Made by a program: the position numbers and the translations under genes
Notes under the pieces: generated by a model
What the model was told of the DNA's origin: nothing
What the model saw: only the letters and a program-made list of their open reading frames with translations
Databases searched by the model: none
Assembly (NCBI GenBank): GCA_035378955.1
Contig: DAOSUS010000004.1
Location: forward strand, 1 to 64,000
Reading direction: 5' to 3'
Origin: Candidatus Hydrogenedens sp.
Lineage (GTDB): Bacteria > Hydrogenedentota > Hydrogenedentia > Hydrogenedentales > Hydrogenedentaceae
Length of the DNA: 64,000 bases
Shown: positions 9,736 through 17,400 of the stretch, piece by piece
Position numbering within the stretch: the first letter of the stretch is position 1
How the letters are laid out: the number at the start of each line of letters is the position of its first letter

Positions 9736-10479
9736 CTATGTTTCTATCCTTTTCGTCAAAGTTAGGTATGCCAGATACTCCTGATTTCCTGCGGGTCCTT
9801 TTATGGGAGAAGGAACTACACCCTGAATTTCAAAGCCAAGTTTTTCTGCTTCGTTTAATACTTCATCAATTGTTTTTTTAATAATCATATTGTCCTTAAC
9901 AACACCGCCTTTTTCTACATGTTCGCGTCCTGCTTCAAATTGAGGTTTGATTAATATTACCCCCCGCGACTGATTATCTACAAGTTCTACTATTTTAGGC
10001 AAAATTAATTTTAATGAAATGAAGGAACAATCTACTGTAAAAAAATCAGGTTTCTCAGGTAATTGATTAGGGTCTAAATATCGAATATTACATCGTTCCA
10101 TAACAACTACTCGAGAATTATTTCTTATAGCCCATGCTAATTGACCATATCCCACATCAACTGCATAGACTTTTTTTGCGCCATATTGTAATAAACAATC
10201 TGTAAAGCCGCCCGTAGAAGAACCTATATCTATGGCGATTACAGAATGAACATCTATCCCGAAATGATTTAATGCATGCTCTAATTTTATTCCCCCTCGA
10301 CTAACAAAACGGTTATCCTGTATTATCTTTAATTCAATATTTTCAGGAAGTTTGGTTCCGGGTTTGTCAAGACATATACCATTTTTATCAAATACTTTAC
10401 CCGAGCGAATAAGGGATTGAGCCTGTGTTCGTGTTAGGTTCAGCCGTTTTTGCAAAAGAATATCCAATCGTTCACGCAT
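9736..10479 (-). CDS. tlyA: TlyA-family rRNA 2'-O-ribose methyltransferase
   Basis: The 247-residue protein has an N-terminal S4 RNA-binding domain (about 1-62: MRERLDILLQKRLNLTRTQAQSLIRSGKV) and an FtsJ-type SAM methyltransferase domain starting FVSRGGIKLEHAL. The SAM loop is IDIGSSTGGFTDCLL, then AVDVGYGQLAW, DCSFISL and LIKPQFEAGR. Family members 2'-O-methylate 16S and/or 23S rRNA cytidines. It is the first gene of a minus-strand operon with recN, the LOG-like gene and the beta-CASP nuclease, and is divergent from the dockerin-like gene with about 100 AT-rich bases between them. Confidence 0.93.
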   Translation of the reverse strand: MRERLDILLQKRLNLTRTQAQSLIRSGKVFDKNGICLDKPGTKLPENIELKIIQDNRFVSRGGIKLEHALNHFGIDVHSVIAIDIGSSTGGFTDCLLQYGAKKVYAVDVGYGQLAWAIRNNSRVVVMERCNIRYLDPNQLPEKPDFFTVDCSFISLKLILPKIVELVDNQSRGVILIKPQFEAGREHVEKGGVVKDNMIIKKTIDEVLNEAEKLGFEIQGVVPSPIKGPAGNQEYLAYLTLTKRIET

Positions 10480-10580
10480 TTTTTAAAATTTTTTAAAATA
10501 TACAATTAACTATTTGATTTTATTAAGAATTTTTAAGGTATTATTATCTTATAAAAAATATATGGATAAAGGAAAATGTT

Positions 10581-11348
10581 ATGTTTCGAAATGTTATGTT
10601 TTTGCTTATATGTGTAATTATATCCTCGAGTATTTTCGCAGATGGTGTTTTAACTATTTCTGATGTTGAAACAGCCACTCCTGGAGTGTTTCGATTACCT
10701 TTGAATTGGGAAGGGAATCAATCTAATATAAGCACCTTGATAATCCGATGGAATTCCACTGTATCTAATATTTTTCCTCTGGAAGTAGAACCTTCATCAA
10801 ATCTCGGTGCAGAGAAAAAGTTAATGTATTCCGTAACAGGCTCCCAAATAAATATCATCATTTACGGAGGCACACAGAGTATTCCTGATGGTTTATTGGG
10901 CAACCTGGTTGCACAAAGCACAACTCGATTAGCCGATAATTCAGAAATCCAGATAACAGGAGTAACTGCAGAAGGAGCAGACAATAAAGCATTACCCAAA
11001 AATGTATTGGTCAATGGAGGGAAAATAATTGTAAAAAATAACAACGATTTCCACAGTGCAGATACGAACAAAGATTGGAGCATTAGCCTTTCTGAGGTGC
11101 TTCGTGTAGTTCAATTGTTCAATGCTCGTGAATATCATTGTGAGGCAGGAACAGAAGATGGGTACGCTCCTTTTGAAGGGAATAAAAATTGCACACCTCA
11201 TAAATCGGATTATGACCCACAGGACTGGAAAATTAGGTTAAATGAATTACTCCGTATTATTCAATTTTTTAACTTTCCCGGTGGCAGTTATCATCCCGAT
11301 ACCAATGGAGAAGATAAATACAGTCCTGGTCCTTTCTCAAAAAAATAA
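10581..11348 (+). CDS. Secreted protein with cohesin-like domain and duplicated dockerin/EF-hand-like repeats
   Basis: The 255-residue protein starts with a clear signal peptide (MFRNVMFLLICVIISSSIFA). Residues ~21-130 look like a beta-rich cohesin-like domain, ending in a GLLGNLVAQ strand. The C-terminus has two copies of a calcium-loop module: HSADTNKDWSISLSEVLRVVQLFN and, about 60 residues later, SDYDPQDWKIRLNELLRIIQFFN. A Cys-containing linker (YHC...NCTPH) joins them and the tail is HPDTNGEDKYSPG. This doubled module occurs at the end of many extracellular proteins in PVC-like and candidate-phylum bacteria. AAAGGAAA about 8 bases before the ATG is a plausible ribosome site. The function is probably surface anchoring or binding; no enzyme motif is seen. 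Confidence 0.75.
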   Translation: MFRNVMFLLICVIISSSIFADGVLTISDVETATPGVFRLPLNWEGNQSNISTLIIRWNSTVSNIFPLEVEPSSNLGAEKKLMYSVTGSQINIIIYGGTQSIPDGLLGNLVAQSTTRLADNSEIQITGVTAEGADNKALPKNVLVNGGKIIVKNNNDFHSADTNKDWSISLSEVLRVVQLFNAREYHCEAGTEDGYAPFEGNKNCTPHKSDYDPQDWKIRLNELLRIIQFFNFPGGSYHPDTNGEDKYSPGPFSKK

Positions 11349-11351
11349 CAA

Positions 11352-11453
11352 TATTTATTGCTTTTTGCTGTCGGTTATGGGGGTGTTGGGTCGGGTGAAG
11401 CACTATGCTAACAGTATTATTTATTGCTTTTTGCTGACGGTTATGGGGGTGTT
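11352..11453. repeat. Pair of 36-base direct repeats (11352-11387 and 11418-11453), 30-base spacer
   Basis: Two copies of a 36-base sequence (TATTTATTGCTTTTTGCTG... ending GGGGGTGTT) lie 66 bases apart and differ at one position (T/A at repeat base 20). The right copy contains the stop codon and last ten codons of the SGNH hydrolase. Read on the minus strand, the left copy would encode the same end (NTPIT-D/V-SKKQ-stop). The 30-base spacer is not repeated. This may be a dispersed intergenic repeat, a terminator-like element or a partial duplication of the gene's 3' end. Confidence 0.85.
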
Positions 11454-12263
11454 TACATTTGTAAGCCATTGTTTATAAATGACTTCGATACAATACTTCG
11501 CTAAATAATAATAACCTTCACTACTTAAATGAACATTATCCATCATGGCTTTTGTGTCATTACAATAATCGGGATTTCCCCCGGGAAAAGGTTTATAGTC
11601 GGGATATTGTCCCGGTAGAGGAACGGTATGAGGAGGAATATCATTCGCTACTCCAAAATGGTATTGCATTAATCCATAGGTTTGAATATAAAAGCATCTG
11701 TCAATGTTTTTACACATTTCCATTCGTCTGCGGGATAATTCTACCCCCGCCATATTGAGTTCTTGACAGCGGGCTTTTCCTCTACTTTTATTGATAAAAT
11801 CATATTCAATAAGTGCTACATGGAGGTTGGGTTTCATATCCAAAAGGGCTCGAATAATCGTTTCGGTATCACGGACAACCTGTTGGAATAATGCTTCTTT
11901 GGCTTCGGGGGGCATATCAATCCGCCAATTATTCAGGAAATCGTTACCTCCAACACTTAAATGAATAATATCAATTGTGGGGTAATTATCCAATTCTTTT
12001 CGGACTTGTTCTAACCATTTTGGATTAACCCATTGTGAAGCCTCGCTACCCGGAACTGTTGTAAAAATACCAATTTCCTCATATTCACCTAATCCCATAT
12101 CTTCCAGAGCATCTCGCAAAGAACGGTTTAAATACATAAACCATGCCCAACTATCACCTACCATTAAAATCCTTGGGGTCTTTGCGGATGCGGATAAGGG
12201 AAGAACAAAACTACATAAAAGAAAAATGACAAGAATAGAAACGAAATGTTTTTTTCTTAACAT
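11421..12263 (-). CDS. Secreted SGNH/GDSL-family hydrolase
   Basis: This 280-residue exported protein has a signal peptide (MLRKKHFVSILVIFLLCSFVLPLSASA). The SGNH catalytic blocks are in order: block I VGDSWAWF with the nucleophile Ser, block III GGNDFL, and block V DNVHLSSEGY with the Asp-x-x-His pair. Family members are esterases or lipases, often acting on acetylated polysaccharides; the substrate here is unknown. The last ten codons and the stop lie inside a 36-base direct repeat, a duplicate of which lies 66 bases downstream. A good promoter is seen at 12364-12392. It converges on the dockerin-like gene. Confidence 0.85.
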   Translation of the reverse strand: MLRKKHFVSILVIFLLCSFVLPLSASAKTPRILMVGDSWAWFMYLNRSLRDALEDMGLGEYEEIGIFTTVPGSEASQWVNPKWLEQVRKELDNYPTIDIIHLSVGGNDFLNNWRIDMPPEAKEALFQQVVRDTETIIRALLDMKPNLHVALIEYDFINKSRGKARCQELNMAGVELSRRRMEMCKNIDRCFYIQTYGLMQYHFGVANDIPPHTVPLPGQYPDYKPFPGGNPDYCNDTKAMMDNVHLSSEGYYYLAKYCIEVIYKQWLTNVNTPITVSKKQ

Positions 12264-12363
12264 AAGAATCTACCTCTAAGTTTAACTTAAAATTAGTTTT
12301 TAACCTGCTTATCAGACTTTTACTTGTTTTAATTGGTTTTATTTTTTTGAATTATTAAAGAGA

Positions 12364-12392
12364 ATTATATCAATGAGTTACACAATTACCAA
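12364..12392 (-). promoter_or_regulatory. Sigma-70-type promoter for the SGNH hydrolase
   Basis: On the minus strand, TTGGTA (complement of 12387-12392) is followed after exactly 17 bases by TATAAT (complement of 12364-12369). It lies about 100 bases before the hydrolase ATG and points toward it. It is a motif match only. Confidence 0.5.
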
Positions 12393-12446
12393 ATGTAATA
12401 TGATTAACTGTTTGATGACTAACAAAACGATTTAGGCGGGGGATAA

Positions 12447-13397
12447 TTAGAGGAAAACTTCTTTCTTTTCGGTAAGGTCTTTACCTACAATGCTAATTCC
12501 GGGACGAGTAAAGGCTCTTAACAGGTTTTTCATAGCAATACCTAAAAGTTCTTCTCCAGAGGGAACACATTTATCTTTACAACTGACAATCCCGAATTTT
12601 GACTGTAAGGAAACGGTTTTCTCTTCTTCTAAAAAGTTTTTTTCAACTTCTTTTGCTATTTTCTGTGCGTATTTTATTGCTCTTTCAAGATTTTGATTAG
12701 GAAGTACAATGACAAATTTTGATGATTCGAATCTTGTCAAAATATCACAGCTGCGGGAATTTTGTTTTAATGCTAACGCAACATCCTGTAAAAAAGATTC
12801 GCTTTCTATCAGTTCCGTTCGTTCTGTGGTTTCTTCTTCATTAATATCATAATCGGCAAAATCTAAAACGATACAACTTAGAGGGGACTTGTGTCGGTCT
12901 GTTCGGACAATTTCTTCTTCTAACCGTTCCATTAAATAGCGGTAATTTCTCAATCCTGTTAGTGGGTCTGTATAAATAGGGTCATCCCAGAATTCAACCG
13001 GGCTATCAATATAGGCGGATGTATGCAGGGTTCGTAATGCCATTTCAACAGCAACAAGAACCATGGGCAGATTGTAAGGTTTTGCAATATAATCAACGGC
13101 GCCTAATTCGTGACCTAAGGCGACATCTTGTGATGATCCTCGGGCTGACACAAAAATGATAGGAATATCTCGGGTATTGGGGTCTGCTTTTAATCTTCTG
13201 CATACCTCAATACCGTCAATGTCGGGAAGTCCTATATCCAATAATAATAAATCTACGCTCCCGCTTTTACATAAATCGAGAGCCTCTACACCACAGAAGG
13301 CAGGGATTGCTTCATAATTGTGTAATTTCAAACTTTCACATAATATAAGGACTTCATCCCTGTTATCGTCTGCGACACATACTCTAATATTCTTCAT
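12447..13397 (-). CDS. Response regulator with degenerate GGDEF domain
   Basis: The 316-residue protein has an N-terminal receiver domain: acidic pair D10/D11, phospho-acceptor D54 in LLLDIGLPD, S84 and K106 in AKPY. A diguanylate-cyclase-like domain follows, starting DPLTGLRNYRYLMERLEEE at about 144. The GG(D/E)EF active-site position reads ESSKF (224-228 in RFESSKFVIVLP), so cyclase activity is very unlikely; the domain may bind GTP or c-di-GMP or act as an output scaffold. No histidine kinase is adjacent. The gene is flanked by AT-rich gaps and is probably transcribed alone. Confidence 0.85.
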   Translation of the reverse strand: MKNIRVCVADDNRDEVLILCESLKLHNYEAIPAFCGVEALDLCKSGSVDLLLLDIGLPDIDGIEVCRRLKADPNTRDIPIIFVSARGSSQDVALGHELGAVDYIAKPYNLPMVLVAVEMALRTLHTSAYIDSPVEFWDDPIYTDPLTGLRNYRYLMERLEEEIVRTDRHKSPLSCIVLDFADYDINEEETTERTELIESESFLQDVALALKQNSRSCDILTRFESSKFVIVLPNQNLERAIKYAQKIAKEVEKNFLEEEKTVSLQSKFGIVSCKDKCVPSGEELLGIAMKNLLRAFTRPGISIVGKDLTEKKEVFL

Positions 13398-13515
13398 TTA
13401 CACCTCGTTTAAGCCAAATTTCTTGCCTCCATCATTCCTTCACCTATAAGTTTACCAGAAAAATTCAAATTTTGCCAATTTTTTTTAATTTTATTTTTGT
13501 ATTCTCTATAAATTG

Positions 13516-13545
13516 TTGATTCCACATGTAAATCAGTGGTATATT
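13516..13545 (+). promoter_or_regulatory. Candidate promoter for the exbD gene
   Basis: TTGATT at 13516-13521 and TATATT at 13540-13545 are separated by 18 bases and lie about 30 bases before the ExbD ATG at 13576. No other gene lies between. It supports exbD being transcribed on its own. Confidence 0.4.
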
Positions 13546-13575
13546 GGGAATTTCTAAAGTGCGAGATAATTCCTT

Positions 13576-14052
13576 ATGCGTGAAGGTCCTTTTGGAAAAC
13601 CTGTAAAAAAAGATTTCCCTCTTATTAATATAACATCACTAATTGATGTGATGTTTTTGTTACTTATTTTTCTGATTATCACAACAACATTCAATCCTCA
13701 TTTGGGGCTTTCTTTACAACTGCCAGAAAGTAAAACAAATAATGAAATAAAAGATACGAACATTTATAGGGTTATTATTGACTCCAAAGGGAATATTTTC
13801 CTGTCTGAGAAAGAAGGAGGGAACTCCATACCTGTAACTATAGAAGAGTTAGAAAAGAAACTTAAAGAAATAAAAACAAAAAATCCTTCTGCTACATTAA
13901 TTTTAGAATCTGATGCAGAGGTCCCTTTTCGTATCACAGTTAAGGTATTTGACCTTGCTTTACAATTAGGTTATTCGGGTCTTACCATTGCAACCGTTCC
14001 TGAAAAGGATAGAATATCCGAAGTGGGGAACAATAAATTCGTTGAACAATGA
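13576..14052 (+). CDS. exbD: ExbD/TolR-family biopolymer transport protein (orphan)
   Basis: The 158-residue protein has the ExbD plan: a short cytoplasmic N-terminus, then one membrane helix at about 17-38 starting ITSLIDVMFLLLIFLII with the proton-path Asp24, then a periplasmic domain with the family pattern (...VIIDSKGNIFL..., LILESDAEVPF..., GYSGLTIAT). ExbD works with a multi-helix ExbB/TolQ motor subunit to power outer-membrane processes. No ExbB/TolQ, TonB or TolA gene lies nearby, so the partner must be encoded elsewhere. The gene ends with TGA two bases before the convergent TPR gene's end. Confidence 0.85.
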   Translation: MREGPFGKPVKKDFPLINITSLIDVMFLLLIFLIITTTFNPHLGLSLQLPESKTNNEIKDTNIYRVIIDSKGNIFLSEKEGGNSIPVTIEELEKKLKEIKTKNPSATLILESDAEVPFRITVKVFDLALQLGYSGLTIATVPEKDRISEVGNNKFVEQ

Positions 14053-14054
14053 TT

Positions 14055-14990
14055 TTACATAGGTTCTAAACGGGATATTGTTGATTTTTTCTCTTCTTTT
14101 TCTTGGTCTTTGTTATCCAATTTTTCTTTTTCGGTAGGACTACTATCTATAGCATCTTGTTTAATTTTCTCTAAAGTTAATTTTTCTTTTTTAATTTCTT
14201 TTTCTTCTTCTAAATCCTCATTGCTCATTGGAACATCTTCCATAGGTATTAATAAAGATGACCTCTCTTTTGAGGTGTCTAATTTTATCCGTTTTTTTCT
14301 TTCTATAATTGACCGTGAATGTATGGATTCGGGATATTGATTTACAAAATAGTCCATCATCTCTGTTGCGGAAGGAATATCTCCTATGTCATGAGCAATA
14401 TCACAATAGCGGGCTATAATTAGATAGGTATCCTCTTCTTTTTTAAGGTATTGCAATGATTTTTTCAGCCAATGTAATGCTTCCTCTGGTTGTTTCATCT
14501 TTATATAAACATTAGCAATCCGCAAATGAACCGATGGATGGTGGGGATAAATTCGAGCCAGAACGAAATATTCATTTAACGCACCTTTCCAATCGTTTTG
14601 TCGTTCTAATATTTCCGCAGGCCCAAAGCGAGGGACATCAGGTGCTGATTCTTCCCCGGGGTGGATAATACTCAGGAATATAAGCGTAACCAGAGATATG
14701 AAACTTTGTGAGTAAAGAGCTGATGCGGAAATGAACAGTCCTAATGCGGAGAGAATATAAAGAAGTGGATAATTACGAAGCCAGTCACTAAATTGAAGTA
14801 GTTCAATTCCAAGCACAGCAAACATAATAATAAGGGACAGCAGGTCTAACCAGAAGGGATAATCATAGTTTTTTATCCATTTTTGATACAACAGGAAAAC
14901 GCCCCAGAAAAACAGAAACCCTAATAAAAGGATACTAATAATATCTGAGGGTTCCCATTGTAGATTGAAAACAAATTCCCGTTCTGTCAT
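14055..14990 (-). CDS. Membrane-anchored TPR protein with charged C-terminal tail
   Basis: The first ~110 of 311 residues hold about four hydrophobic helices (ISILLLGFLFFWGVFLLY, LLSLIIMFAVLGIEL, LLYILSALGLFISASAL, LVTLIFLSII). Residues ~130-215 are tetratricopeptide-like repeats (GALNEYFVLARIYPHHPSVHLRIANVY and EEALHWLKKSLQYL). The last ~75 residues are a low-complexity E/K-rich tail. This suggests a membrane scaffold with a cytoplasmic protein-binding part; no enzymatic motif is visible. It converges with exbD with a two-base gap. The specific role is unknown. Confidence 0.65.
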   Translation of the reverse strand: MTEREFVFNLQWEPSDIISILLLGFLFFWGVFLLYQKWIKNYDYPFWLDLLSLIIMFAVLGIELLQFSDWLRNYPLLYILSALGLFISASALYSQSFISLVTLIFLSIIHPGEESAPDVPRFGPAEILERQNDWKGALNEYFVLARIYPHHPSVHLRIANVYIKMKQPEEALHWLKKSLQYLKKEEDTYLIIARYCDIAHDIGDIPSATEMMDYFVNQYPESIHSRSIIERKKRIKLDTSKERSSLLIPMEDVPMSNEDLEEEKEIKKEKLTLEKIKQDAIDSSPTEKEKLDNKDQEKEEKKSTISRLEPM

Positions 14991-15140
14991 TTAGTTTTAT
15001 CTTTGTTTTGCTTAAATCGTTTTATGAGTATCATATTTTAAACCAAGTCATCATATTCGATATTATATTCTAAAATTTACTCAATAGTTATAATCGGGCA
15101 TTAAAATTTTTTACCAATCAGAATAGTAAAGGGATAAGAT

Positions 15141-16427
15141 ATGAAGTTTGCAGTAATTGGTGGTGGTAGTTCATATACTCCGGAATTAATTGATGGGATA
15201 TTTGCGAGAGAAGGTAAATTTTTATTTGATGAAATCTGGTTAATGGACCAAAATGAGCAGAGATTGGAAATAAACCATGCCTTCTCAGAAAGATTGGCAC
15301 AGCGTTATGGCTCATCCTGTAAGATATATAAAACGAAAAATATTGAAGAAGCGGTAAAAAATGCACGCTATGTATTAACGCAAATACGGGTTGGTCAAAT
15401 GCAGGCTCGTATAAACGATGAAAAATTAGGGCTTAAATACGGAATTATAGGACAGGAAACGACGGGGATTGGTGGTTTTGCCTGTGCTTTGAGAACGATT
15501 CCTGTTATTCTGGATATTGCCCATAAAATGGAGCAGTTATGTCCAAATGCGTTTCTTATTAATTTTACAAATCCTGCAGGAATTAATACAGAAGCCGTAA
15601 TTAAATACAGTAAAATACGGACAATTGGTCTATGTAATGTCCCTATAGGAATGATAATGGAAATCGTAAAACACATAGGAGGTAGCCCTGAAGAAATTGA
15701 GTTAGATTATGTTGGATTAAATCATTTATCTTGGGTTCGTAAATTTAAGAAACAAGGTGTTGACATTACCCAAGAAGTATTACAAAAATTCTGGGAACAT
15801 GCAGAAGAAGAATGGGAAGATGAAACGACCCGTAATAACATGCTGGAAGCAATGAAAAGTTTGAATATGTTTTGTAATTATTATCTTCAATATTATTATT
15901 CCACAGAATCCGTGTTGAATTATTTAAAGAAAAAAGAGAAAACAAGAGGGGAAGAAGTGTTAGAAATTGAGCAAAAATTGTTTGAAAAATATTCCAATAC
16001 TGAGTTGAAAGAGAAACCGGAAGAATTGAGTAAGAGGGGTGGGGCTCACTATTCAACCGCAGCACTTATGGTAATTGATGCCATAGAAAACGATAAAAAA
16101 TCCCGACAAATTGTGTGTTGTAGAAACAACGGCGCCATTCCTACTTTTGATGATGATGTATCCGTCGAAATTTCGGCTATTATAGATAAAGATGGTGCTC
16201 ATTCTATTCCTCAATCACCGCCGGAACATTCTATTCGTGGTTTGATGCAACTTATAAAGGCTTATGAAACATTAACTGTTCATTCTGCGGTGAAGGGAGA
16301 CCGTGAACTTGCTTTTCAGGCATTATTAAGTCATCCATTGATGCCCGATGCAAAAAAATGTAGAGAATTATTGAACGAACTTCTGAAAATAAATAAACCT
16401 TATTTAAAAAATTTTTTTAACGAATAA
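15141..16427 (+). CDS. GH4 6-phospho-beta-glucosidase-type glycosidase
   Basis: This 428-residue enzyme belongs to glycoside hydrolase family 4, which uses NAD and Mn2+ in a redox elimination mechanism. The nucleotide-binding loop IGGGSSYTPEL begins at 6. RVGQMQARINDE and KYGIIGQETTGIGGF follow. The metal-binding Cys165 is in GLCNVPIG and His195 in YVGLNHLSW. GLCNVP and QETTG are the pattern of the 6-phospho-beta-glucosidase branch (CelF/LicH-like), whereas the second GH4 gene at 46081 has the GLCHG pattern. No PTS genes are in the window, so the source of a phosphorylated substrate is unclear. purC follows after 26 bases. Confidence 0.88.
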   Translation: MKFAVIGGGSSYTPELIDGIFAREGKFLFDEIWLMDQNEQRLEINHAFSERLAQRYGSSCKIYKTKNIEEAVKNARYVLTQIRVGQMQARINDEKLGLKYGIIGQETTGIGGFACALRTIPVILDIAHKMEQLCPNAFLINFTNPAGINTEAVIKYSKIRTIGLCNVPIGMIMEIVKHIGGSPEEIELDYVGLNHLSWVRKFKKQGVDITQEVLQKFWEHAEEEWEDETTRNNMLEAMKSLNMFCNYYLQYYYSTESVLNYLKKKEKTRGEEVLEIEQKLFEKYSNTELKEKPEELSKRGGAHYSTAALMVIDAIENDKKSRQIVCCRNNGAIPTFDDDVSVEISAIIDKDGAHSIPQSPPEHSIRGLMQLIKAYETLTVHSAVKGDRELAFQALLSHPLMPDAKKCRELLNELLKINKPYLKNFFNE

Positions 16428-16453
16428 AAAAATCAAAAACAAAAGGAATATTT

Positions 16454-17341
16454 ATGACTGTGCTATCAGAAACAAATTTAAATGGGAAAGAACCAACCCG
16501 TAGGGGGAAAGTAAGGGATATTTATGACTTAGGAGATACATTATTCCTCGTAGCCACAGACCGTATCTCTGCTTTCGACTGGGTAAATCCTACACCCATA
16601 CCTGATAAAGGAATCATCTTGACACAATTATCTTTGTTCTGGTTTGAAATGATGAAAGATATAGTGCCCAATCATTTGATTTCGGCACGGCTGGAAGATT
16701 TTCCTGAAGAGTTTCGAAATCATCCAGAGATGTTTAAAAACCGCTCTATGTATGTGAGAAAGTGTCAAATGTTGCCGGTTGAGTTTATTGTTCGTGGATA
16801 TTTAGCAGGGAGTGGGCTTAAAGAATATAAAACCCAAGGAACTGTTTGCGGTATCTTATTACCATCAGGACTTGTGGAAGGTAGCAAATTACCCGAACCT
16901 ATTTATACTCCCAGCACAAAAGCAGAAGAAGGACATGATATTAATATATCCTCGGAAGAGGCAGGGAAAATTATTGGAAAGGAACTTAATCAAAAGGCAA
17001 GTAGAGTCGCTATTGAAATTTATAAACGAGCTAATGAATATGCTATTACCCAAGGGATTATTTTATGTGATACAAAATTTGAGTTCGGTTTGCTGGATGG
17101 TGAATTGGTGCTGGCAGATGAGATATTGACCCCGGATTCTTCACGATTCTGGCCTGCAGACCAGTATGAACCCGGAAAAAGTCAGCCCAGTTTTGATAAA
17201 CAGTTTATTCGAGACTATTTAGAATCGGTAAATTGGGACAAAAATTCGCCGCCCCCACCATTGCCACCCGATATCGTAGAAAAAACCCGAGAAAAATATC
17301 TTGAAGCGTTTACACGGTTAACAGGAAAAAATCTTCCATAA
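16454..17341 (+). CDS. purC: Phosphoribosylaminoimidazole-succinocarboxamide synthase (SAICAR synthetase)
   Basis: This enzyme ligates aspartate to CAIR in purine synthesis. The 295-residue protein is of the longer bacterial/yeast ADE1 type. It shows RRGKVRDIYDLGDTLFLVATDRISAFD at about 17-43, FIVRGYLAGSGLKEY, the ATP/substrate motif LCDTKFEFG and LADEILTPDSSRFWPADQYEPG. It lies 26 bases after the GH4 gene and 59 bases before purF on the same strand, so it is probably co-transcribed with purF. Confidence 0.96.
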   Translation: MTVLSETNLNGKEPTRRGKVRDIYDLGDTLFLVATDRISAFDWVNPTPIPDKGIILTQLSLFWFEMMKDIVPNHLISARLEDFPEEFRNHPEMFKNRSMYVRKCQMLPVEFIVRGYLAGSGLKEYKTQGTVCGILLPSGLVEGSKLPEPIYTPSTKAEEGHDINISSEEAGKIIGKELNQKASRVAIEIYKRANEYAITQGIILCDTKFEFGLLDGELVLADEILTPDSSRFWPADQYEPGKSQPSFDKQFIRDYLESVNWDKNSPPPPLPPDIVEKTREKYLEAFTRLTGKNLP

Positions 17342-17400
17342 ATTTGTGGAAGTTATGATACAAAAAAATAAACATTTTTTTAGGGAAGTGATACAAGGTT

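Noticed and set aside
11352..11453. CRISPR-like array (36-base repeats, 30-base spacer)
   Set aside because: Only two copies; one encodes the C-terminus and stop of a gene; the repeat lacks CRISPR end features and no cas gene is near.
11242..11478. Open frames across the direct repeat on both strands
   Set aside because: They overlap real gene ends, have no ribosome site and arise from the repeat.
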